A stretch of DNA of 64,000 bases from JANMEX01 sp049696015 (GCA_049696015.1 JBAVTG010000216.1:1-64000), one strand, 5' to 3'. Counted from the first letter of the stretch, positions 35,269-45,603 are shown. Notes: generated by a model from the sequence alone, not told the origin. Program-made: numbers and translations.

Positions 35269-36272
35269 TGGGCGATCGCGAACCCGCGCCAAATCTGGCG
35301 GCAGAAGTGGCGGCGCTGCATAACCCTGATCTTGGCCAGACCATGATTTTTGATCCGGGCCTTGGATTTGACGAGATGACAGCCCGCCTTTCAGGGCTTG
35401 GCTTTCAATGCGAACCGGTTCCGGCAATGATGCCGTCCTTGTTGGAAGGCGAGCCTTCATCAGCCGCGTTTTCTTTTGGCGGCGCCAGGCCATTTCTCGA
35501 CTACCGCTTCAACCCGGTGGCGCGTCTTCGCGTGCTTGAAATGGCCACTGCCCCGCCCCTGATGCGTCAGCGGATCGCACGGGCCATGCCGCAATTGACC
35601 CTTGGCGCCTTACGCCAAAACCTTGGCGCGGCGCTGGACCGTGATGTTTTGCGTGCGATCTGGGGGCTGGTCGAACTTGAAGATGTCAGCGCGACCGAAG
35701 CGATTGCTGCGCTTGCCGCACACCCTTCCGGCCCGGTGGCGCAAGAGGCTGTCCTGGCGGCGGAAAGGCTGCGCTCTGTCAATGCGGCGCGTGTAAAGGT
35801 ATTGGGCGGGATGCGCATGGCGGCGCTTGCCGCACGGGATATGATCAGAGCGATTGCCACGGACTCTCAAGCGTTACTGGCCCGGCCCGAAGATGCGGCG
35901 GAGCTGTTTACCGAAGACATCGCCAATGTCATCGCCGCATCTTTGAAGGCCGTTCCGCTTGTCTTGCCTGACCGGTTGCCTGCAGCACCGGATGATGTGG
36001 CGGCCATCACGGCCGCACCCGCCGGTCTGCTTCGTTGGGATAATATGCTGAGCCGCCCGTTTCCAACCGGCTACCGCACAGTTGCAGGATGGATGAAGCC
36101 CGACCGGGTCTGGGTGACATGGCGCGGCAGCGATTTGCGTGGCCAGTCAGGCCCTGACACGCTCTGGGACGGCCTCGTCTTTCTCGGCAACCGCTGGGTC
36201 TGGTTTCCGCGCCCATTCCGCCAAATAGCGGCGCATCTTGGCACCGCTTGGGCAGAGCCCCTTAGCCCATGA
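35265..36272 (+). CDS. Uncharacterised protein between ATPase and giant effector
   Basis: The 335-residue protein starts at ATG 35265 (a second ATG follows directly), overlapping the ATPase stop, and overlaps the giant gene by ATGA. The middle (about residues 90-220) is helical with HEAT-like character (ISATEA-type turns; VAQEAVLAAERLRSVNAARV). The C-terminus is Trp-rich and beta-like (VAGWMKPDRVWVTWRG, DGLVFLGNRWVWFPRPFR). No signal peptide or catalytic motif is evident. Being translationally coupled to both ATPase and effector, it is a reasonable candidate for an effector adaptor or chaperone; this is inference from position only. Confidence 0.7.
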   Translation: MMGDREPAPNLAAEVAALHNPDLGQTMIFDPGLGFDEMTARLSGLGFQCEPVPAMMPSLLEGEPSSAAFSFGGARPFLDYRFNPVARLRVLEMATAPPLMRQRIARAMPQLTLGALRQNLGAALDRDVLRAIWGLVELEDVSATEAIAALAAHPSGPVAQEAVLAAERLRSVNAARVKVLGGMRMAALAARDMIRAIATDSQALLARPEDAAELFTEDIANVIAASLKAVPLVLPDRLPAAPDDVAAITAAPAGLLRWDNMLSRPFPTGYRTVAGWMKPDRVWVTWRGSDLRGQSGPDTLWDGLVFLGNRWVWFPRPFRQIAAHLGTAWAEPLSP

Positions 36273-39200
36273 CACAAGCATTGCGCCACCTTCCCAGCCC
36301 CGTGTCGCCAGACCCTTGGCAGACGAGCGGAGGGCCAGTGCAGTTGGATGGGCGGATTGACGCGGGTTTGAGTGCAAGATTGGATGTCCCTCAAGCCGGC
36401 GGTCCGGTCGTTCCCCGCCAAATGCCGACCGCCGAACCGGCGGCTGCGCCGGCGCCTGATACACAATCGCAAACCGGGGAATTGGAGGCGCAATCAGGTC
36501 CCGAAACTGTCGACGCTCTCACTGAAGCCGAACCAGTCGAGAGCGAGGCGGAAAGCGAGACTGAAACGGGAGGGACTGAAACTGAACCCGGACAAGAGGG
36601 CGAAGACGACGCGTCCGAAACTGAAGAGTCTTTTGCGGCGCCCGCGCCGGAGGGCGGGGCAGAAGCAGGTGTCCAGACTTCGGGCGATGACGGTGGCGCG
36701 GCATCAGATGCCGGAAGCGGCGGCGCGGCTCTTGGCGGCACAGGGCAAGCAGCTGCGACTGGCGCTGCCCGGCTGGTGCGGGTCACGATGCCTGACCTTG
36801 CTCCAATCCGCGCGCCTGTCCTGCGCGGCCCGCCGCCTGAATCGATTCGCAGGGCACCTGAAGTCTTGGCCCGCACCGGTGCAACCCCTTCGCAACACCA
36901 TGCCAACATTCAGACCGCGCTTTTTCGCCTCTCTGACGCAGCGCGTTCGGCGCAGCGGGACATGGCCCACAGGATCGAAGGCATCGCCATAGATGCGCGA
37001 TGGTCTGTCGAGGCGATGGCTGCCCAGATCGACGGGATTGTGGCTGTCTGCACCGGCCGGGTAAGCGCCGCCGCGCTTGCCGCACGGGCCGAGGTAATCC
37101 GCGTCGGTCAAGAGCAACAGCGTCAGATCGCTTCGCAAGCATCGGCCGGCCACGCAGAAATGGCCTCGCGCGGCGAAACCGTGCGGGCATCGGTCGTCAG
37201 TTCACTGACCAAAGATGCCGCAGGGCCGATCCGGGCGGCGCATGATGCGCTGGTGGCGCAGTATTCCGCCAAGGTTGGAGCGGTGCGCACGATCCTCCCG
37301 GCCATGGCCGACGGCACGGCGCCTCAGCCGATACCCGGCGGACCGGCAACGCCGCCGGCCGCGCGCACGCCGCCGGGCCCGCACACGACTTTCGGGGCGG
37401 CCGGGACTGCCATTGTCGCCACGCTGCAGGCCGAAAGCGACGCCGGCGATCATGTCACAAAATACATTAACGCGAACAAGATCAGGGTCACAGGACTTGA
37501 AGCCACCGGCATGACCGGTGATTGGCGCCGCGCCGCTGCCGCGAGAGCGGAAACCTACGACAGCGCTGATGCCCGGAACCGCTTTGTCATCACCGCTTTG
37601 GGACTGGTTGCGCCCACTATCGAAGCCGCTGAAAATGATCAGCTGAAATATCAGGATACGGTCGAAGCAGATGTGCGCAAAAAGTTCGCGGGCATCGACG
37701 CGGGCCAGGCCGCTGCCATCACACGCATTGAGGCCATGCTGTTCGCGCCCGGAGCAGTCAACCAGGCATTTGATCCTTCGATCCCCAAATCCTTGCCAGC
37801 GCAGATCAACCGCGGCCTGATGGAGAATGGCGCAAAGATCAAAGAGGCGCTTCTGATTCAGGCATTGACGCTGCAGGCGGGCTTCCGTGCGGGCATTGCC
37901 GAAATGGCGCGGGCCTATCCGGACGTTCTGACGCGGATCGAAGCGCTGCTGGAGGGAGAAGATCTGCTGGACGAAAGGATGATGGTTCCGCGCGTGAAAG
38001 ACGCCGAAGACAGCGTCCACCAGATGAACGAGGCCCATGTCGGCAATCTGCGCACCCAGGCAGCGGCGGCATTGCGCGAGGTGCGGTCCGGTTTTGCAGA
38101 TCAGGTCAGCGGACTTTTGCAGGCCACGCAAGGCGGCATCGACAGTCTTGTCGAAGCCCGCCAGAAAGGGGTGTTTCAGGCAACGCTTATCGGCGCCGAA
38201 TATTCCGGTGTCTTTAGTGCGGACCTGACGCGCGCCCTTGAAGCGGTTCGCGGCCACGCCGATCAAGCCGCGCGCCAAATGCTGGCGCCGGTGCAGGCGG
38301 CAGGGGCTGCGGGCTCTTTGGTCGAACAGCGGGCCGTGGCGCAACTGAATGGCCAGATGCAGGGCGAATGGGCGGGATATCTCGGGTCGGTCAACGGGCT
38401 TGGAAAAGCGCTGGGGCTGACAGAGGGAGCTGATACATCACCGTTCAAACAAATCGAGTCCACTGAACGGGCTGACCTGAACCAGCGCAACCGCGATGCT
38501 GTCTCAGCGCTAGGTGTCGGCCAACAAGTCTCGGCGGGCGAGGCAGGGGCCGTCGCTGCCGTTTCAGTCGTGGCTGTTCCGGTTGTCGGATGGGTTGCCG
38601 CCGGGGCCGGAGCCGCCTATCTCGGGTATCGCTACTACCGCGCCAATACACCTGACATTGAACGTATCCAGACTGCGATTTCCCTTCCATGGCCGGGCGC
38701 GCTGGCCGTCAACGAGATCAATCAGAGCAATGGATCCCTGCCTGATTTGATCACCGAAAAAATCGATGAGGACGACAGCGAACGCCAACACCTTCTGGAC
38801 CAGTTCTCGGAAAACCGATCGACAGCTGTTGTGGGCAAGGCGCGGATGGCGGTCAATGCCGAAGGCGGGCTTTTTACCATCAATGACGCTACGGTATTGA
38901 CCCTGACGAAGTCCTTTACACCCGAAGAATTGGCGCTGTTGACGCCCGAATCCCAAGTGATCCTGCGCAATTCTGTGACAAACAATCTGGACGGGCTGTT
39001 TTCCCGCACAGACGATTCCCGCATGGCCGAGCAGTACCTTTCCGGCCATCCCGAACGGGCGGTTCTGGTCGGCGTGATGTCGGACATGGCTGCTGCGCGA
39101 CGCGGCGGCGATGCAGGGATGCAGTCTTTTGCCGCCAGTATGGACCGGCGCTTGCAGCAGGAGCTGAGCCGGGGCGGCAACCGTTATGTTTCGCCGCGCG

Positions 39201-42200
39201 AACTTCAAGCCTTGACCGAGAATGTATTCCTTGCCTTTGCAGAAAACCTGCCTCCTCAAGGTATCGACGGTCGTTCCGTGCCATTGCCGCCGTTGCCGAG
39301 CGACGCTGCGGCAGCCAAAGCGGCGCCTGGATCACGCGAGGCCAAAGTTCACGCCGCCCGCGCTGCCTTTGCCGCCTATGCCACCCGTGACTATGCGCGC
39401 ATGGCGATGTTGGAAGACAATGGGCTCGGCCTTGGCCTCGGCGTGCTTTCGGTCACCAGCGGCGGCACCCTTGCGGGCCTTGGAATGCTGGGACAGGCGG
39501 CGCAGGCTACAGGCCTTTTGAGCACTGCAAAAGGCGATGACCGGATCGCGGCATTTGCGATGGAGGAATTGGCTAAGGGCGGAGTGCGGCCATCCACGAC
39601 CGATATGGGTGATGGGCGCCGAATGGCCGCTGGCGGAGTCATTCTGGAAGGCATGTCGGCCAATACCGCCGCCATGTTGAACGCCTACATCATGGAGGGT
39701 TCGCAGAGCGAGGCCTACACAACCGCCGCCGCCCTCCAGGCGCTGGAGGTGGGTCAGAGCCGCAGGTGGGGCGCAAGCGAAGCCGATACTGTGCGCCTGC
39801 ATCAAACATTCGGCAGTCCCAGGTTGGCAATTGCCACCGCGCACGTCGAGGAGGCGGAGGCCGAACTTTCAGCCGCAAGAACCGATGCCGCCCGCCGCAC
39901 TGCACAAGCCCGCCTTGATACCGCTCGCGCAGCGCAGAGCGCAGAGCGGCGTGACCACGATTTGTTTCTCGTGCGCGCCGCCGCCGGGATCACAGGTCAG
40001 CCGGCACCGACAGAGCCGACAGCCGAACAGATCGCCGCCGCCCGCTCGTTGGTGGCAAGCCGGGTGGGGTCCACGGCGGCAAGCTTTGACTCGGACATGG
40101 CACGGATGGGGCAGGATCTGGTCGATCGAGGGCAAATTGACTTGGGCACGGGCCTTCGGGTTGCGACCGCAGGGGCCGGCACTCACGACGCGCTTTTGAC
40201 CGAAGTGTCCGCCAATCGCACCCGTTTCGAAACGGACCGCTACTTCAATTCCGATCAGGCCCGGCGCGATGACATCACCCGGCGCAATCTTGGCGCTGTG
40301 ACAGACAATCATTGGTACTCGTTTTCTGAGACGTCCGGCGATGATGCCTTCAATCTGATGCTGGCACTGGAAGGAATACCCGAAACACCGCTGGCCAAAG
40401 CCGAACAGTCGCGTCGCCGTTCGCAACACCAGCTCGTCACCGGCACCGGCTTCCTGTCGGAAATGTCAATGTCCGGCACGATAGAAAAATCCGAATTGCA
40501 AGCAAACGAAAGGGCTTTGTCTTCCCGGCTGCAGATAGCGATTGCGGCCAACAAACGCACAGATGATCCGGTGCCGGACTGGCTGCGCAATCTGCCCCCC
40601 GATCGGTATTTCGGCCCGGACGGGCGGATGATTCCTGAACTCTCCCGCTATGCGGTTGATGGCAATGGAGCGCTTTACGGCGAGGGTCCGAATCTTGCTG
40701 ACCTCAGCAACCGGATCGACCTTTCCGCGCAAGCTTATCAGGACGAGGTCGGCCGCCAGGAGGCCTTCTTCACCAGCCTGATCACTGCGGCCGCGCTGAT
40801 CGTGGCCGTGGCGCTGATGTTCATACCCGGCGTCAACCTGGTGGTCGCAGGAATTCTGACGGCAGTGATTGCCGGGGCCGCAACGATGGCTGTCAAGGCG
40901 GGATTCCGCGGCGGCCGTTACGGATGGGAAGAGGCTGCCACAGATGTGGGACGCACAGCCATCGAGGCCGCCACCGCAGGCATTGGCGGCGCGCTGGGCC
41001 GCGGAGCCATGGCAGCGCAAAAAGGCCTGACGGTTGGCGGAAGGGTGGCTGGCATCGGCATGCGTCTGGAGGCTGGTATGGCCCGCGCGTTGGGCAAGGG
41101 TCTTGCAGGCCGGGCCGCGGGCGCGGCTGTGCGTGAAAGTCTGACCACAGCGATGTCGGGGGTCGCCAATCAGGCGCTGGATGACAAGATTTGGGAAAAC
41201 GGCATCGGCAGCGGATTGGGTTCACTCTTCTACGCAGGCTTGCGCGGCGGGGTCACAGGCCTGATATCCGGCGGCGGCGCCGAGGTGCTGACCGGCGGCC
41301 TGCGCGGTCTGTCGCAGCTGGGCGAAAAGGGCGCAAGCGGTCGTCTTCGAACCTTTGCCACCCGCTTTGCCGGCAATGAGGTGGTTCAGGAAGCGCTGTC
41401 GAACGCCGGCGCTCTGGTTGCCAGCGAAGCGGCCGGCGCCCTGCTCGATCTGGCTGCAGGGCAGTCGAGGGAAAGTTTCGACCAATTCCTGAAACGGCTG
41501 GGCCCTGCAACTCTGCGCGAATTGCTGTCTTCGGGCAGCAAGACGGCAGTGCGGCAGCATATGCAAAAGGCATATCATGCCGAGCGCTCCCGCCTGCTGG
41601 GCAGCCCGACACCGCCTTCGGCCGCGGACCTGCGCCATCTCAACCGGTTGGCAATTTCGGCGGGCGAGGCGCAGTACGGCCGCCAGCAAGCCGAAGTTGA
41701 CGTGCAAACCCATGGCCGGGTCGCGCAATTGGTCAGCTCGGACACCGCCTTTGCCCGCGATTTCGCCGCCGCCAGGACGCGTCTGGGGCAATATCCGCCA
41801 GACATGGCCCCGGCGTTGGCGCGCCTTGCCCCTGAAGATCTGCACGTGATCGAAGCGATGCGGCAAGCGGGTGCGGCGCTTGCGCCCGATGCGCATGCCG
41901 CTGAAGTTCAGCGTCTGGCGCAGAAGTATCCTGGCCTTGATGCGGCAAAACTCATGGACGGGGTTGCGGGGGTTATCCGCGCCGACGCCGAACAAAGCGC
42001 CGCTGTTGAAGCGCAAGCGAAGGCTGAAGCTGCGTTTCAGAAAGCCTTGTTTGCCGGTCTGCCGCCGGACGTGCGGGAGGTCTTGGGCAGAATCCCTGTC
42101 GCGGCTCTGACGGGGCTGCCGCCCGCGCTTCGGGCTGAGGCCAAAGCCTTGATCGCCAATGGCGACCCGGATGGCGCAGGGGTGGCCGCTTTGGTCGCCC

Positions 42201-44797
42201 GGGCAGGCGGCGATGCCGTGATGGCAAAACAACTGACTGATCTCGTGGCCGCCCGGCCGCAGGTGGAAGCAGCTGCGGCCGCCCGCACAACCGCATTGCG
42301 AGACGATCTGAAAACCTTGCTGCCGGGTCTGGACGACGCGCTTTCCGCCCTCCCGCCAAAAGACGTCGCCTTCCTGCACCGCAGTCTGACATCTGGGGGC
42401 GGGTTGCCGCCCGGCACGCAGGCGCATCTGGCGCGGATGCTGGCGGGCAGGGCGCAAGGTGTTGCCGAACAGGATATTGCCGCGCATCTGTCAGGAGCGG
42501 CAGACCGCGCTGCGGCCCGCGCGCTGGCCGCACGCACTGCAGAGTCCACGGCGGAAGCTGCGCGGCGCGCGCCTCTTCTTGCCCATCTGCCGGAAGCGCT
42601 GCGGTCGCTTTTGTCCTCGCTTCCCGATGATGCGCTGGTCGAATTGCGCCTTGCCCAATCCATGCGCGAGCCATTAAGCGACGCGCGCTTGGCAGATATG
42701 ATTGCGCGGACGCCGGGCGCAGACCAGCATGCGCTTGGCAATGCAATCAAGGCGGCGGCGGCGCTGCCCATGGATCGCAGGCCCTATGGCGAGCGGTTCC
42801 GCCAGCGCCGCGCCTTGCTGGCTTCCGTTCCATCCGAATTGCGCGACCTCGTGCGCCAGACGCCGATCCTGTCGCTGGATGACGCCGCCTTTGCTGCCTT
42901 CGTCCGCGCCCACCCTGAGGCCGCAGGCGGCCCGCAGGACAATGCGGTGACTGTGCGCCTTGGCGACAAGGTTGTCGTGGTGGTCCGCAATGGCGCCAGT
43001 GCGCTGGCATTGCGCGAAGAAGGGTTGCACGTCCTGCAGCAGCACGATCTTGCCTGGCAACCGCGCCTTGCAGCCTCAGATGAGCAGCGGCTTGCCAATT
43101 GGGACAACTTGTCCGTCGGCGAGCGCCTGTCTGCCTGGCGCGACGTGACGGCAGCGGAAATTGACGTGCACTTGCGGATGCAGGCCGGACTTGCGCGCGA
43201 GTCCCAAGGCGCATGGACCGGCAAAGGCCGCGCCCGCGCCGCTGCTGATCTTGCCAAGATCGAAGCGCGCCTTGCCGGCCTGCATGCAAGGCTGGCACAA
43301 ATTGACGGAATGTCCCCGGCACACCGGCAGGCAATGGAAGCCGGCCTTGCGCCGCGTTTCCAGTTTCTCGACCAGCCGGCGCGGCTGTTCAATACGGACC
43401 CAGGTGCGCTGAAAACCGACGCCGATATCGACAACTGGATGGCGGGAATCGGCATTGCTCCGAAACAAACTGCTGCTGGCGTTGCGGCCAAATCAAAAGC
43501 GCCTGCAGTCACATCAGTATCACCGGCCGCGCCGTCGACCGCAAGCATTGCCGCGCTGCAGCGGCGCTTTGCCGATGCAGTACAGCCTCGTGGGCGCACC
43601 AAAGGGCGCACAACGCGCCAGAAGGCCGATGTCAGCCAGGTCTTCAATGCAATCAGCCGGATGCCGCCAGAAGTGCAGAACGCGATGGTGGCCATGTTGA
43701 ACGCGGTCTATCCAGGCCCACCGGCTATCGCCACACCCGAGATTGCCAACCGGGCGCGCATCTTCATGATGAGTATCGTGCGTGAAGGCGTTTTGCGCGT
43801 TCTTGATCCAAGCAAGGCAGGCACTGCGGGATCCTCCAGCGACCATAATCAGATGGCGGCGTTGCTGCTGCGGCGCATGGCTGCCGATCTCATGAGCGAT
43901 GCCCATGATTACAGTTCTGTCCCTGTGGTTCGCGGCGTTGTTGCGGATTTCCGCGACATGTTGGAAGCCATGCGGGCCATTAAGCCGGACAGCCTTGCCG
44001 GGCACACCCGGCGGGCATTGGCGCGTTTCATCATCAGCGAAGAAGCCAGGGTGCCTGATCCGGCGACGGATTCAACGCGCCGCGCGCTGGTCAAACGGCG
44101 GGCGCTGATCGATTTTCTGACAGCGGCGGCGCACGTCAGCACCGCCCCCGGTATTGAGCTCCGGATGGCCTATCTGGCGCGCCAACATCTTGAAAGCCCA
44201 ATCCCGCCCCATTTGATCGGGTTGCTGGCTGGAGGCCCCCCAGGCACTTTCAAGGACCCCAATGACCCCGATGGCGTCTTCCGCACACCGACTGGTGTCG
44301 CTGTCATTTACAACAAGTTCGGCGATCCGCGCCCCGTCAGTGATATGGCTGATCCTGCCAGGAATGCAGGCGACTTGCCGAACCACCATGGCAACGAAGT
44401 CGGCCGCTGGGCCGAAGTGGTGTCAGATAAGCATGTGCGCGAAAAGGAGGGCTGGGTCCGGCTGCATCCACCGGGTGATCTGAAAATGGACGATGCATTC
44501 CGCGGGGCAGGGCAAATCGACATGATCTATATGATCCCCGGCAAACCGGTCCGTTATGTCATTGTCGATGCCAAGGGACTTGGGGCAACGCTCGGCGATA
44601 CCGCTGATGGGCGACAGATGTCGGTGAGTTGGATTCTTGCGCGGCTGGACGCGACGGCGCTCACAAAAGAGCAAAAGGCGGCCATCCGGCGGCAGCTTCG
44701 CGATCCAACGATCCAGACATCCCATTTGCTGCATGTTGATGCCTATGGCACTGTGACAATTATGAATTTAAATGCCAACGGAGATAGAGTCCCGTGA
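36269..44797 (+). CDS. Giant CIS-linked effector with C-terminal PoNe-type PD-(D/E)XK DNase
   Basis: The 2842-residue protein has an acidic, Pro/Glu/Thr-rich N-terminus (about 50-165), followed by long helical regions. Two hydrophobic segments lie near residues 751-785 (VAAVSVVAVPVVGWVAAGAG) and 1499-1545 (LIVAVALMFIPGVNLVVAGI), the latter followed by Gly/Ala-rich sequence typical of pre-toxin regions. Residues 2250-2257 read EEGLHVLQ. The last about 140 residues fit the PoNe nuclease layout: GRWAE (E2716), GQIDMIYMI (D2751), VIVDAKG (D2767, K2769) and RQMSVSWI (Q2783). PoNe domains are DNases found at the ends of modular effectors. The immunity-like gene follows, overlapping by 4 bp. No DUF4157 domain is seen. 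The nuclease call is by motif reading; the other regions are unassigned. Confidence 0.8.
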   Translation: MTQALRHLPSPVSPDPWQTSGGPVQLDGRIDAGLSARLDVPQAGGPVVPRQMPTAEPAAAPAPDTQSQTGELEAQSGPETVDALTEAEPVESEAESETETGGTETEPGQEGEDDASETEESFAAPAPEGGAEAGVQTSGDDGGAASDAGSGGAALGGTGQAAATGAARLVRVTMPDLAPIRAPVLRGPPPESIRRAPEVLARTGATPSQHHANIQTALFRLSDAARSAQRDMAHRIEGIAIDARWSVEAMAAQIDGIVAVCTGRVSAAALAARAEVIRVGQEQQRQIASQASAGHAEMASRGETVRASVVSSLTKDAAGPIRAAHDALVAQYSAKVGAVRTILPAMADGTAPQPIPGGPATPPAARTPPGPHTTFGAAGTAIVATLQAESDAGDHVTKYINANKIRVTGLEATGMTGDWRRAAAARAETYDSADARNRFVITALGLVAPTIEAAENDQLKYQDTVEADVRKKFAGIDAGQAAAITRIEAMLFAPGAVNQAFDPSIPKSLPAQINRGLMENGAKIKEALLIQALTLQAGFRAGIAEMARAYPDVLTRIEALLEGEDLLDERMMVPRVKDAEDSVHQMNEAHVGNLRTQAAAALREVRSGFADQVSGLLQATQGGIDSLVEARQKGVFQATLIGAEYSGVFSADLTRALEAVRGHADQAARQMLAPVQAAGAAGSLVEQRAVAQLNGQMQGEWAGYLGSVNGLGKALGLTEGADTSPFKQIESTERADLNQRNRDAVSALGVGQQVSAGEAGAVAAVSVVAVPVVGWVAAGAGAAYLGYRYYRANTPDIERIQTAISLPWPGALAVNEINQSNGSLPDLITEKIDEDDSERQHLLDQFSENRSTAVVGKARMAVNAEGGLFTINDATVLTLTKSFTPEELALLTPESQVILRNSVTNNLDGLFSRTDDSRMAEQYLSGHPERAVLVGVMSDMAAARRGGDAGMQSFAASMDRRLQQELSRGGNRYVSPRELQALTENVFLAFAENLPPQGIDGRSVPLPPLPSDAAAAKAAPGSREAKVHAARAAFAAYATRDYARMAMLEDNGLGLGLGVLSVTSGGTLAGLGMLGQAAQATGLLSTAKGDDRIAAFAMEELAKGGVRPSTTDMGDGRRMAAGGVILEGMSANTAAMLNAYIMEGSQSEAYTTAAALQALEVGQSRRWGASEADTVRLHQTFGSPRLAIATAHVEEAEAELSAARTDAARRTAQARLDTARAAQSAERRDHDLFLVRAAAGITGQPAPTEPTAEQIAAARSLVASRVGSTAASFDSDMARMGQDLVDRGQIDLGTGLRVATAGAGTHDALLTEVSANRTRFETDRYFNSDQARRDDITRRNLGAVTDNHWYSFSETSGDDAFNLMLALEGIPETPLAKAEQSRRRSQHQLVTGTGFLSEMSMSGTIEKSELQANERALSSRLQIAIAANKRTDDPVPDWLRNLPPDRYFGPDGRMIPELSRYAVDGNGALYGEGPNLADLSNRIDLSAQAYQDEVGRQEAFFTSLITAAALIVAVALMFIPGVNLVVAGILTAVIAGAATMAVKAGFRGGRYGWEEAATDVGRTAIEAATAGIGGALGRGAMAAQKGLTVGGRVAGIGMRLEAGMARALGKGLAGRAAGAAVRESLTTAMSGVANQALDDKIWENGIGSGLGSLFYAGLRGGVTGLISGGGAEVLTGGLRGLSQLGEKGASGRLRTFATRFAGNEVVQEALSNAGALVASEAAGALLDLAAGQSRESFDQFLKRLGPATLRELLSSGSKTAVRQHMQKAYHAERSRLLGSPTPPSAADLRHLNRLAISAGEAQYGRQQAEVDVQTHGRVAQLVSSDTAFARDFAAARTRLGQYPPDMAPALARLAPEDLHVIEAMRQAGAALAPDAHAAEVQRLAQKYPGLDAAKLMDGVAGVIRADAEQSAAVEAQAKAEAAFQKALFAGLPPDVREVLGRIPVAALTGLPPALRAEAKALIANGDPDGAGVAALVARAGGDAVMAKQLTDLVAARPQVEAAAAARTTALRDDLKTLLPGLDDALSALPPKDVAFLHRSLTSGGGLPPGTQAHLARMLAGRAQGVAEQDIAAHLSGAADRAAARALAARTAESTAEAARRAPLLAHLPEALRSLLSSLPDDALVELRLAQSMREPLSDARLADMIARTPGADQHALGNAIKAAAALPMDRRPYGERFRQRRALLASVPSELRDLVRQTPILSLDDAAFAAFVRAHPEAAGGPQDNAVTVRLGDKVVVVVRNGASALALREEGLHVLQQHDLAWQPRLAASDEQRLANWDNLSVGERLSAWRDVTAAEIDVHLRMQAGLARESQGAWTGKGRARAAADLAKIEARLAGLHARLAQIDGMSPAHRQAMEAGLAPRFQFLDQPARLFNTDPGALKTDADIDNWMAGIGIAPKQTAAGVAAKSKAPAVTSVSPAAPSTASIAALQRRFADAVQPRGRTKGRTTRQKADVSQVFNAISRMPPEVQNAMVAMLNAVYPGPPAIATPEIANRARIFMMSIVREGVLRVLDPSKAGTAGSSSDHNQMAALLLRRMAADLMSDAHDYSSVPVVRGVVADFRDMLEAMRAIKPDSLAGHTRRALARFIISEEARVPDPATDSTRRALVKRRALIDFLTAAAHVSTAPGIELRMAYLARQHLESPIPPHLIGLLAGGPPGTFKDPNDPDGVFRTPTGVAVIYNKFGDPRPVSDMADPARNAGDLPNHHGNEVGRWAEVVSDKHVREKEGWVRLHPPGDLKMDDAFRGAGQIDMIYMIPGKPVRYVIVDAKGLGATLGDTADGRQMSVSWILARLDATALTKEQKAAIRRQLRDPTIQTSHLLHVDAYGTVTIMNLNANGDRVP

Positions 44798-45603
44798 CCA
44801 ACGCTTCGAAAAACGGGCGCGACCCTTTCGTGCAAGAGCAGCCGGAAAGGTGGAAAAGTGTCATGGAGGAACTGGAATGGGTCATCGCTGATTGCGAGAA
44901 AGCTCGTCAAGACCCGGCATCCTCGCCGACATTGAAATCCGGCATGACCAGCGACTGGATAGACAAACGGTTCGAACGGCTTTTGGCTTGGTATTCCGGG
45001 GGGCGCCCGGTAGCCGGCCTTGCGCCGGAGGCGTTGGAAATTCTGTGCCGGGAATGGCCTGCTTATGTTGCAGCTTTTCCTCCCGGAAAATCTGAAGGCG
45101 CCGCCGAATGGCCCGGACCCAGCAAAATGCTTCGCTGGGCATCGTTGCTTGTATTGGCGCGAGCCCCGGCTGAGGCTGCGCGCGCCTTCGGCGCGGTGCA
45201 GGACCGTTTTATCGCAGATGCCGGCAAGCCGCGAGATCGCATTGTCGAGGCCATGTTGGCGCATTTGGAACCGGGCAAACGCAGGATTGCCACTGAAACC
45301 GTCTGCTGGCCGGACGCCTATGAAGCACTGTGGCAAGCCATTGATCCGGACAACAAGCAAACTGACCGGCCTGCGCAAATGAAGGCCTTTTTGAACGGAT
45401 GGTATGGCAAGATGAAAAATGAGGCGGCAGCGCAATCTGGGCGGTTGGAGGCAGGCAGCACTGCCTATGTCGGATACTGGTGCCTTGAAGCGGCCGCCGG
45501 AGCAGTGGTTGCGGGCATTGACGACAGCTCCTTCCGCAATCATCCGCATTACCCCGCCGATTGGGCCGACTGGGCACGGCGAACCACACAAGCTTCGGGG
45601 TAA
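44794..45603 (+). CDS. PoNi-like immunity protein (DUF1911)
   Basis: The 269-residue protein starts with GTG overlapping the stop of the giant gene. It is helical and ends with the signature of the PoNi/DUF1911 family: a GYWCLEAAAGAVVAGIDDSS run at 227-246, then HYPADWADWAR. PoNi proteins are the cognate immunity proteins of PoNe DNases, and the arrangement toxin then immunity in one operon is the normal one. It is the last gene of the plus-strand run. The following 112 bp, to the convergent amidase gene, show no clear terminator. Confidence 0.82.
   Translation: MTNASKNGRDPFVQEQPERWKSVMEELEWVIADCEKARQDPASSPTLKSGMTSDWIDKRFERLLAWYSGGRPVAGLAPEALEILCREWPAYVAAFPPGKSEGAAEWPGPSKMLRWASLLVLARAPAEAARAFGAVQDRFIADAGKPRDRIVEAMLAHLEPGKRRIATETVCWPDAYEALWQAIDPDNKQTDRPAQMKAFLNGWYGKMKNEAAAQSGRLEAGSTAYVGYWCLEAAAGAVVAGIDDSSFRNHPHYPADWADWARRTTQASG

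Noticed and set aside
36269..36800. DUF4157 metallopeptidase domain, the usual mark of eCIS effectors, looked for at the giant protein's N-terminus
   Set aside because: No HExxH motif is present there; the region is acidic and disordered. The EEGLHVLQ segment at residue 2250 lacks the second metal-binding His.
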